Shown here: positions 54,945 to 64,000 of the stretch, in pieces
Layout: each line of letters starts with the position of its first letter
Position numbering within the stretch: position 1 is the first letter of the stretch
Assembly (NCBI GenBank): GCA_002633025.1
Contig: NMRB01000188.1
Span: 125,783 to 189,782, forward strand
DNA length: 64,000 nucleotides
Direction: 5' to 3'
Origin: Notospermus geniculatus
Taxonomy: Eukaryota > Nemertea > Pilidiophora > Heteronemertea > Lineidae
Translations under genes and position numbers: made by a program
Notes under the pieces: model-generated
What the model saw: only the letters and a program-made list of their open reading frames with translations
Database searches by the model: none
What the model was told of the DNA's origin: nothing

Positions 54945-55495
54945 GTAAGTCACGTAGTTTGATTTTGATAAAGGCGCACATCAATCGGAGGAGAGACTTC
55001 AATGTCTTTACTCCAGCCGAGAACCTGCGGTAACTTGGTTGAGTAGCCTTACCTCATCACGACGCAACAACGAACGACACAAGCAATTGGCTATCAGCGG
55101 CAGAGGACGCGGTGGTCCAAAGATTGAGGCTTCTTCTGTTGTTGATAAGCAGGTGTGAAAGGAAAGAATGTCACCAGGAAAAACTGTCCCATGAACAAAA
55201 GATCTGGTGATTGGTTTCTACAGCCATGCACCTTAATCCGTCATTGAACAATAGAGGCGGACACTTTTTACAGGGGGATATTCTTTACTGTTACACCGGC
55301 AGAGACCTCGCGTCGATTTCCCGCCCACTCTATCGTCTGTGTCGTGATGTGGTATCAGTTCTGTCGACCAGCGCTGTAGAGGTGCCAATAGATCTCGGCA
55401 GGTGGCAGGTTGGTTTGTTCAGATCTGCCGCCCGTGACGGTGGTAACGATTTCTGCTGTTCCGCATATCTCAGTGTCCCATACAAAAGACAGTTA

Positions 55496-55648
55496 GGCTG
55501 CTTTTCCACGAGACGTTTGCGGGCGCGGAATAGGAGGCGGGCGCGGGTGGAAAAAAATCGATCCAACGTATTTCCCATTAGATGTTTCACCCGCACCCGC
55601 TCCCGCCACCGAAACCGCGTCCGCAAACGTCTCGTGGAAAAGCAGCCT
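55496..55648. mobile_element. MITE with 28-bp perfect TIRs, GGCTGCTTTTCCACGAGACG
   Basis: The left TIR at 55496-55523 is perfectly complementary to the right TIR ending at 55648. The subterminal parts are GCGGGCGCGG-type and pair loosely. The perfect TIRs suggest a fairly young insertion. Confidence 0.85.
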
Positions 55649-58178
55649 CAGAAAGACCACGACTTTTCAATACGTGAACACAGAGAAATCGGTCACTCTC
55701 GTTTCACAGTGTGCCCCTCACAATGAGGGGAACACTGAGGAACGGGAACAACTCGGTACATTACACCCGCAAGGCAGCTCAACTCCCGCGAGACTTCATG
55801 CTGAATGCACGAGAAAGACAAGAGCCGTCGATCGAAAAAACAACCGATGAAAATCGTATTAGCCGCCAATTCGTATTTTCAATTATTTGTAACTGAATCG
55901 TCGGCGGACATTTTACTTCTGCAAATCTAATAATGGATTTTCCAAGCAATTCCTATTTGCTTTATACTTTTTTTCATTCGCTTCGTACGTCTTTCGTTAA
56001 TCTGATGGTATTATCCTCAAATATATTTACTCACGGTTGACTGTATTTTCGACATTTTGAAAAAATCTGTGATTTTTCTTGACGCTGGATTTGTTTTTGC
56101 GAAAAGTTCTATTGGCCACACGGCAGCGAGATCTGACGGGATTTGTGAGATTCATCCATTATGGGCCATTCAAAATGGCCGTTTAAGCTTTAACAGTTTT
56201 TCATCACTGATACAGCGGCTGGACTGGCAGAAGCTAACACAGGCGTCGTTCCACTGTGTTACCAGCGCTGATTTAACGTTCGACGCCTTTAGGAATTCGG
56301 CCCTACCTTTTATAAATTCGGCCCTACCGTTCTCATCCCGTGTCTTAGTCATCAGGAGAGCTAGCTGTATTGAAAGAAACCATGGAATGGGGACATTTGA
56401 GGAAGTGGAACGATGTTCGTTTAGAATGGCAGTCTTTCCTTAATGCCGTGTATTTCAACACGAACATTCTATTTTGGTTGATGCTTAAAGAAAAATTATT
56501 TATTGCGGTGATAGTGAGGAGATTACAGATTGATCATAAAAATAGTCGAAAAGCCAAATTTTCCGACACCAGATTGCGAGATATGTCTAATGTCTCAGCA
56601 ATCCCCTGTATCCTGAGGCAGTTGGATTCTGTACAGCGAAGTGTACAGGTTTTCGGTCTAGTTAGATTGAAACACTGAGAATGAGACAAACGCATAAAAA
56701 GTGCCCGTATGATAAACTATTATAGTATAAGGCTGGAGGTTTAGGGACGGGACACGTGGGTTCCGTCGAATTGTGAAAACAGGTTGTATTCTCGGGGGAC
56801 ATAAACATAAAAAATCTTCCTCTTTGTCCGGTATAGACCCCAATCAAAAGTAATTATGAACAAAGATGAGCAGCTTCCTGTTTTTTTTAACAACAGCAAC
56901 TCTAGGTGGCTGTCTTTGTGATGGGTGACGCTGATCCCCCCTGGGGACCAGGGAGAGTAGACGCAGAAGATGACACAGCGTTTTAAGGAAGGTGGTCATG
57001 CCGATGGCGAACCGTGAATACAGAACAGCTCTGATATTAGGGTGTGGAGTTTTGGCTTGGGATGGGTGGCTTCCGAGATGGCGATCTGATGAAACGCTGC
57101 CATAAACAGGCGCTTGAATCAGAGAAAAAAAGCACACCAGAAATCAGAAGTCTGGTAGGCCTAAAGTGGTGACACCCGCGCAGGTTCCCTCGAGTTCGTT
57201 GAACCTTACTACAGATGTAAGTCACGCCTACCGCTTACGTTCGCCTTTCTCCATATTTGGTAAAAAAGGAAAATATATTCTGTCAGTACTAAGGGACCCA
57301 TCAGAAACCCGATCTGCGGGGAGCTTGCCCACAGCTTTGGTGAAGGCATGATGGAGATCATTTGAACCTAACCTGACCAGATAATATGTAGATAAACTAT
57401 ACCAGATGTACAGCAGGATCAAGTACAACAAAGGTGAAACAGATTCAGGTGAGTTACAAAGCTGTGCACTGCATTGGTAACCAGAGAACTCTGATGTGAG
57501 AGAGAAGACGCGACGTCTTTAAAAAAGAAACGTTTACAGCGGTAGGTAAGATGACTATATCAGGGAAACGGCAGGCAACTGTCCAAACTAGGTGCTCCTT
57601 TTGTTTTTGATGAGTAGGCCTATGTAGGCCTTCACTTGCACCATTCCTGCTGCCTTCTTCCTTTCCTGACAGCGTAATCATGGTTTCCAGGACGTAGCTT
57701 CAACAATGTCCGCCATTGCTGACGGCGTCATATGACGCAAACCCGGGGGCAAAACGCGCAACCCAACAGAAGGTGTTACGTCGTGGAAACAATGTAAGGT
57801 TACAAAATTTCAAGAGATGCATGTTTTCAACATGAGCATCCCATGGCACCGGTTATCGAAATCTCACCTATTCAGTTGTCCCTGTGGTACATACCGTTTG
57901 AAATTACCACGTGGGTAAACGTTTGTTCATCTCTGCATGAAGTTTCATATTATCACTCATAGCCATGGCCTGTGCTTTCTAGCGACCTCGTCATACACCA
58001 GCAAAGGTTGGTCGATACTCTAAACCGAGGCAGGCTACTTCGAGATGCAGGCATCATTGGAAAACTGGCTGGGAAGAGTGTTGTGTGAAAGTGTGGGATT
58101 CCACTGACCCTCCCAGAATCCGCCTTAGCTGCTTTGTAAATGTGCTGCTCCACGTGAGAGGATTCTCGTGAGAGTTGT
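55649..58178. other. No assignable gene
   Basis: Chance frames only. A 14-bp direct duplication, AATTCGGCCCTACC, occurs twice near 56293-56330. There is no splice-flanked coding segment that I would defend. Confidence 0.35.
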
Positions 58179-58327
58179 CTCTCTATGGACAACTCAACCA
58201 TAGAATGCTATGGGTAATCATTGTGTCATTGGTCTCAGCGCAAGTCGTCAGGAAACCAACAATGGTGAATTGCCCATTGAGAGCCAACGAGCGCTGGGAA
58301 TCTCCCACGCGGAGGAGCGCCTTTACT
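58179..58327. repeat. Dispersed repeat C, copy 2
   Basis: Collinear with 33990-34152 in the same orientation; the best block is AGGAAACCAACAATGGTGAA. Confidence 0.6.
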
Positions 58328-59330
58328 CAGGGTGTCGGCCACCTGTTGGCAGCCAACCAAGTTACAAATCGAAATCATTGTGGAACACAGTCAAAAAATG
58401 ATCATGTTTCTTTTGCTGAGGTTTTCCGCGTCGATCACCGCTGTATGATTCGTTGGTTCCGAAACGCCAAGTAAAACAGAAAAGCAATGGTGTCAAAAAT
58501 ACATGTACAGTTACGATGGCAAATTGATCTAACAGTTGAACCGAATGCCGGGCGAGTTGCTTTGAAAGAAAGCAACGGCCTGAGAAAACAGAATTATTAG
58601 TGATGACGCCATCTATTACGTCAGCAGCGTCGTCATTTTGTAACACTCTTTTTGATTGGCCAATGCGCGATGATCACTGTGAGCCTAATTTGTCGAAACC
58701 GGGTGCGTGTTTTACAAAGTAAATCAAATTTGTCGTTGAAAGTCAAGTATTGACGACCGGAAGCAGTCAAGCAGGACATGCGCAGGAGGTTGCCTAATGG
58801 GCATAGGTCTTTTCAACGTGACAGGCTGAAATTTACAGTCTTCCCTTTCTGAAAATAGAGACCTTGATAATTGAATGTACTCAGGGTGTCCTGGGCTTAT
58901 TGATGTTGGAATTTACCAATAATAACACAATATTTTCATGCATTGATTTTGAGTTATCTTTGTAAAATGTTCCAGGGGTCTCGTTCTATCACCTCTTCAA
59001 AGTGGGGGCGTGGTCGATGTTACCATGGGAACTACAACAGACAACCATGATGCAGACTGTAGTTTTGTAACATCATTTCCGCGACGAGTAATTGCGTAAA
59101 TAATAATATCAATAGCTGACGAAGAAAGCAAGAAACCAATATGTTCCTGGCGAACTCTCCTTCGTTCCGACGAGCCCGATGTTTGCGTCCGCAACTTGGT
59201 GACACCCGCCTCTTCTCGTCTGCTCAAGTTACATTAGTGACTAGTACCTTCTTTAACTAGCAAAAAGGCAGTTTCTATGTCTTCGTGTATCGGTTTCTGA
59301 GTCTGCACCGTGTCCTCAAAGATACGGAGA

Positions 59331-59399
59331 GGAAGACTCTGATGAGAAGTTTGTAGGCGAGTCTNGGAAGACTGTGATGAGAAGTTTGTAGGCGAGTCT
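59331..59399. other. 34-bp duplication on both sides of a single N (likely unmerged overlap)
   Basis: GGAAGACTCTGATGAGAAGT and the following 14 bases occur immediately before the N at 59365 and again immediately after it, with one difference. This is what two contig ends with an unresolved overlap would look like. Confidence 0.75.
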
Positions 59400-60182
59400 T
59401 TGAAATCGGGGATTCTTAGAGTGTGAATAGCGCGGATTACCGGGCAGTGCACCCCTGCCGAAATCTTTGAACGTCCGAGGATAAATAAGTCCCAATGCTG
59501 AAGACACAGGAAAAAGGTAAGTTTGGTTTATTTTCATTTTGTATAATGTCTTAGTTCAGAAGTTGTGGATGTTACGCTTGTCCTTGCATCTCAAATATAA
59601 AAGACCTTTTGATGTAAGAAGTAGGCCTAGGCCCACTTGTTGGTAAGCTAAAGCCCTTTGACATTTTTTTAAACTTGACGTCGAGAAACCTCCACCAAAG
59701 AAACTGCAGGTAAGGCGAAGGTGGATTCTGAGTTGGTGTCGATATAAGTGATTAGATTTATTTACATAGGCCTACTGTAGATAAAGCTGTCGGGCGTGTT
59801 CTTGTCGGAACAGTTGTCACAAGTGGCCACAAAATACGACCACAATAATGATAATCCAGTTTATTTACATTGTCAATCATGTTCTACAAAACCTCGTTCG
59901 AACCACAGACCCCGACGTTCTATGCCGTTTGTTCCTGTCGCTACACCTCTCACGCTGCCTAATTATCAATTATCTTACACGTCAATCAAAGTTGCAGACG
60001 TCGATCTAAATCTTGATTACCGCTCATTCCTATCGGCACCATGGAGATGCAATTAATCTCAGTCACCTGTTGTCTTCACCAATTTACAAGTCATTTATTA
60101 GATGGTGAAATATTGTCAAACAGTCAGGTTTGGTCGCGACGAGGGGGACGAGGTCACATTGCTCCATTGAAATTCACGGCAG

Positions 60183-60396
60183 GATGGAACTCAGGCCATG
60201 CACAACTACCGCTACTGTGAGGCGCAGTGAGCGGTTGTACCTTTATTCGACGTCTCCTCCGTGTTGTACTGCGTCAAGGACGTCATGGCGTGACGTCATT
60301 GTGTTGCTTTGAGCGGGCTCTGTTTTTGACGTCGTCGGTACAACCGCTCACAGCGCCGACCTGTCGGGATAAAACGTGCTACGGGTTCCCCATTCT
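60183..60396. mobile_element. GGGCGCTGTGAGCGGT MITE, copy 2 (inverted)
   Basis: Contains GTGAGCGGTTGTACC at the left and GGTACAACCGCTCACAGCGC at the right, then CGGGTTCCCCATTCTG. Compared with 48396-48595 it is in the opposite orientation. The core includes GTGACGTCATTG. Confidence 0.8.
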
Positions 60397-60908
60397 GCTT
60401 GTAGAATATAATGTAAAAAATGCAACTTTCACATTCCCTGTGTGATTGCAATTTCTTCCTTTCATACTGTGTCGCCGCATGAGACTGTGTGTATTTCATT
60501 TACCGACAGTTTTCCATTTGCCCGTCGAGTGATCTCCACCGGGCTTGTTTCCTTCCAAAACATCGCTCTTCGTCTGCAAATTAAGCGTCATATTCACCAC
60601 ATGCCCACTCAGCTGTCAGCGGAAATTATCTGCTGTACTAACGTCACGTGATGCCATTAAACCACGTGACGTTGGGCTCTTTCTTGGTCTGTTTCTGGCC
60701 CGCGGTCTGAAGCACTTACTTCGTCTTTGCTGCCGTTGTTAATGTTAGCAAGGATAGAGAGTCAAGGAGCCTTTGCCGTCCAAACGTCACCATATGGTCA
60801 CTGAAAATGTGCTATAATATGTAGATGTTGGTCAAGAATAATTGGTAAAAATGGTGTAGCTTGGGGAGTTTAGCACCATGACCATAATTCTTGCCAGTGC
60901 CCTGAACG

Positions 60909-60990
60909 ATGAGGGCTGGTGACGCCGATGGAGTCAGAGGTTTCGTTGCCGAGGAGTCCTGGGTTCGGTCCCCAGTCGATTCCGGCGGTA
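60909..60990 (+). mobile_element. tRNA-like SINE head
   Basis: GGTGACGCCGATGGAGTCAGAG (box A-like region), then CCTGGGTTCGGTCCCCAG (box B with a pairing stem) about 40 bases on. It differs from families A and B. Confidence 0.4.
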
Positions 60991-61355
60991 CTGAGTAGCC
61001 TACTCCAAAACTGTCAATAAGGATCTAGTAAATGGTGAATGAGCTGCTCCTTCAGGTCGATAGTAAGGCTGACGGAGAAAGTTCTTCAGTGACTGACTGT
61101 ATCTGAGCGAAAAGAGCCGCGTTGTCGATGTGTAGAAGAGATTAAGTAACCTTTCACAGCAGGCAAGAAAAGCCACGCTTCTTCGACGGTAACAAAAGAA
61201 GAAGTAACTTGCCACGTGCCTGAGGGTTAAAGGTACCAAGTCACGTCTCTTATTTCTCAATCTTTTCCTCAGCGACCTGCCAAAGTAGCTTACAAAGGAA
61301 TGCAACACGGAGCTGTTGATTTCGCGCTCCACGTCGGAACAGCCCGACTCGGGTT

Positions 61356-61782
61356 TCAGCACCTTGCTTTGATGTGCGGCTCAGTGTTTCTTGTATTCAG
61401 GAAACTGGTTAAGTGACAGTCGTATTCATTGGTTGCTCTTTGAATGCGTGTACTGAGAAATATCCACTTTTTAGGCATTCGACCCGGACGTTTTCTCCAC
61501 GACGTTGCGTGCAGTTTCAGGTCAACGACGCCACGGAAGATTTTCTGGTGCTGGTGGTCTTCTAGGTCGTTGACGTCAATGTTTAGGCCTACTTCTTTTG
61601 CTTTCGAAGTCTTCAGACAAAATCTGCAGTCCGCCGGCGATCCTCCGCCTTTCTCCACTGCTTTGCCTTCAGGGTGGTTGGTTCTGGCCAGAATTCCTGT
61701 CAACTGGTCATCGGGGATCTGGGTATACAGGCCTACAGGGCTCCACATCCACGGTTGGTTAGCAGGGACCTTATTCACGAAG
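61356..61782 (-). CDS. Candidate exon 2 of a CxxC (ZAD-like) protein gene
   Basis: On the minus strand, after a TTACGACAG acceptor, a frame of 142 codons runs to TGA at 61356-61358. It reads FVNKVPANQPWMWSPVGLYT, then GKAVEKGGGSPADCRFCLK, VNDLEDHQHQKIFRGVVDL, a basic stretch SWRKRPGRMPKKW, and the end HIKARC. CRFCLKTS followed by an acidic, hydrophobic helix-like segment resembles the first half of a ZAD (zinc-finger-associated) domain; the second CxxC is not evident here. It is entered in phase 2 and so fits the exon at 62975-63009. A GTGCTG site at 61362 could be a donor, leaving the true C-terminus open. A DNA-binding role is only suggested by the ZAD resemblance. Confidence 0.42.
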
Positions 61783-62589
61783 CTGTCGTAACATTACCGA
61801 GCGCGTAAACATTGCGAATATGATAGAGAATGGAGAAGGCGGCCACTCCCAAGCTGGTTCTTGGATGATATCAACGTTTCGCCAGAAACAAAGTCAGAGA
61901 AAGGGCTACATTTGCAAAGGCGAAAACGGTAACACGTTGACCTATACCTTCCCTAGTGAGTATTGAAAAAGGGATTTCCCTTTGTACTTTCTCATGTTCT
62001 CATCCATTCTTCTGGATCTACTTCAAAGATTTACCTGGTTCCTCTTCCCTGAGGTAGAAGACAGAGTTACGGATATTCATGTCCAGGGTATGTTGCCCTT
62101 CCCGATCCAGGCCCTGCAAATGTCAAAAGTATCTCGGTCTTCCATTAGCACCGTACGAGTCTATTTTTAGCGTAATAGACATACATAATGGTTTTCCATC
62201 TATTGATTATAGTAAGACAGTAGTATACTAGTATATGGAATTCTAGATCCTTGTCTACCAGTTACCAATAGTTTATCATGGGAGATAAGTGTTGATGCAT
62301 TTGAACACGAGGTCTGTAAATGTCAAATGTCTGCCCGATCGGAGAACAATCATTTGCCTGGAAGTTCAATGGCTAGTTGGTTCTAAATGCATATGGTATT
62401 GAGTAAGTGCACAGCCGATATTGAACATTGTGATATTGTGTGTAAGGCAGGAGAAAACCGGATGCCCGGCTGACATTTGCGACGTGCCGCTGAAAACCAC
62501 CTCAGCCGCTTACTTGCCGTAACTCTTATTTTCACCAACAGGGCTCAAAGAAAACCAAATCATAAACACAGGACTGGACTGTTTTCCGG

Positions 62590-62758
62590 CAATGAGGAAC
62601 TCTTTACTTTTTCCCCGACAGGGGGCGCTGCGAGCAGCTGCACCGACGACAACAAAGCAATGCAATAACGTCGCGTCATGACGTCGTTGACGAGTCGTCA
62701 TAAGAAAGGTACAATCGCTCACAGCGCCTCCTAGTGGCGTAGTTTGCAGAGTCCTTTT
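62590..62758. mobile_element. GGGCGCTGTGAGCGGT MITE, copy 3
   Basis: Same orientation and order as copy 1: AATGAGGAAC, CCCCGACAGGGGGCGCTGCG, core CGTCATGACGTCGTTGACG, then AATCGCTCACAGCGCCTCC. It is more diverged at the ends. Confidence 0.8.
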
Positions 62759-62974
62759 CCGTTCTTTCTCGAGAGCTTCCTAGCAAACTTGTCCATTACC
62801 GATCTGTACAACATCTAAATCACGTGTACAAGAAAACACAAGCGCTCGTAATCTCAACAATTCTTCCATTCACTCCATTATCCTCTTAACGTAGAGAATA
62901 TTTTCAGCAGATAATGGGGAGTAATTCATCGATGGAATTATGACGTCGATGGCATTATGACGTCATCCACTTAC

Positions 62975-63009
62975 CTGGGAATGGCTTCTTTGATTATAGA
63001 TCCGTACAT
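62975..63009 (-). CDS. Candidate first exon of the CxxC (ZAD-like) protein gene
   Basis: On the minus strand, ATG at 63007-63009 opens MYGSIIKEAIP and ends after CCCAG at a perfect GTAAGT donor in phase 2. Joined to 61782 it completes a Ser codon and continues FVNKVPANQPW without a frame break. The 1.2-kb intron contains MITE copy 3. Confidence 0.35.
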
Positions 63010-64000
63010 GATTGTACATGACCCCTGGATCCAGGTTGATTTCCAAAAACAAAAAGAATGATGCTAACTGTTATGAGACATCAGATGCATGATACAGTTA
63101 AGCCCCTGGATTACATGCATATTCTTTAAAACATGATAATGTGACCCATCACGTGATGTCCCAGTTCCCAACCCAATCTGGTATGCCGTCTGTTTTGGTT
63201 CCGTATTTTAGACTCTTCCACCCACGGACAGGTGGCGTAACCTAGCGGCGATGTGGGAGAATAGCCTGTTAGCTGTTTCTGGTCATTGACGGGCTGCCAG
63301 ATTATACAAACCAGGGCGGCCATGACACTTTTGGGTTTTACTTCCTGGAACTACTTCTATGTCCTGGGTGCGTCCAGGTTCCACTCCCTGAATGTATCAT
63401 TTACATGCTTCTTCTCTAAGAAAATTGTACCTGTTTGTCATGTTTGGTGAATTTCTTTGTTATTGATTAGGTAATGTAATTAAGCTGTAATTCTTGGGAC
63501 TTGGCTCATTTTCTGTGTCTATAAAACAGAGTGATCACATTGGACCATAAAAACAGTCAACTGGAGGTGTCTTTATTGCTTTTCTCAGAGGGGCCTGGAT
63601 CCAAGCAACATGAAAATGTACAACAACAGCTTCCCCTTAAAGCTAGGAATCCACCATTGATTTTCAAGCTGATTTTGCCAAGCGACTTTCTTTGCAACTG
63701 GGCACTCGGACAGTGGGCAGTCGGCTCGCTAGACCATGTAGACGATTTCCACCAATGGCGATGTGGTCAATTTGCGTTCCTTGCAATCGTATTCAATCGC
63801 AGGTAGCATGTTGCAAAGCAAGTCGCAACGCAGAGGTTTAGAGAATTAGAATTTAATTTATTTACATGTACTCTGAATAAAAATCGTGATATCAGAGGAG
63901 TTCAACGTATACAAAATAAAATTCTACAAAATGCAACTACACGTACAATATAGCCTACTAACACCATCACAAGACTAGCTATAAGAGTAGAAAGTGGAAA
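63010..64000. other. Right margin, no gene seen
   Basis: AT-moderate sequence upstream of the candidate minus-strand first exon. One plus-strand frame (63531-63806) has no supporting splice or start signals. Confidence 0.35.

Noticed and set aside
54676-55033. Overlapping frames of about 110 codons on both strands
   Set aside because: Only the 62-nt splice-bounded segment at 54883-54944 has support; the longer frames read through its donor.
59495-59516. ATG exon MLKTQEK ending at a perfect GTAAGT donor
   Set aside because: It is only seven codons, next to the doubtful junction at 59365, with no partner exon found.

Overview
The window is eukaryotic: genes are split by GT-AG introns, ribosomal protein L15 is intron-containing, and most of the sequence is non-coding and packed with short inverted-repeat transposons, tRNA-derived SINEs and minisatellites. 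An enzyme-like dihydropyrimidinase/CRMP gene with many short exons, together with the very frequent palindrome TAGGCCTA, suggests a marine invertebrate deuterostome, most likely an echinoderm. This is an inference from style; nothing here identifies a species.

Layout. 1-5640: repeats, plus one minus-strand candidate first exon with a signal peptide (4109-4229). 5644-7211: complete RPL15 on the minus strand with an untranslated TOP first exon; its promoter is shared head-to-head with a plus-strand gene starting at 7592 (short first exon, likely terminal exon at 10475-10923). 7900-8900: a large foldback element and a TAGGCCTA-rich patch. 12.7-20 kb: mostly gene-poor, with SINEs, a probable hAT-like insertion into a tandem array, and a transposon that contains the only large assembly gap (18108-18376). 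20.3-38.4 kb: the main gene, a plus-strand dihydropyrimidinase/CRMP homologue. Eleven certain coding exons lie between 31381 and 36649, three phase-compatible alternative first exons lie upstream (20308, 27304, 29097), and a second, homologous terminal exon lies at 38325-38410. 38.4-64 kb: a CpG-richer region crowded with palindromic MITEs, several of which carry TGACGTCA cores, an unusual array of CCAAT plus E2F-like motifs (41264-41456), several weak first-exon candidates, and a two-exon minus-strand gene candidate with a CxxC motif reminiscent of a ZAD domain (61356-63009).

The most interesting biology is in the dihydropyrimidinase/CRMP locus. The predicted protein keeps every metal-ligand position of an active dihydropyrimidinase, yet it carries the CRMP-type C-terminal tail, and it can end in either of two paralogous tail exons. 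RPL15 works in the 60S ribosomal subunit; no functional link between the genes in the window is evident.
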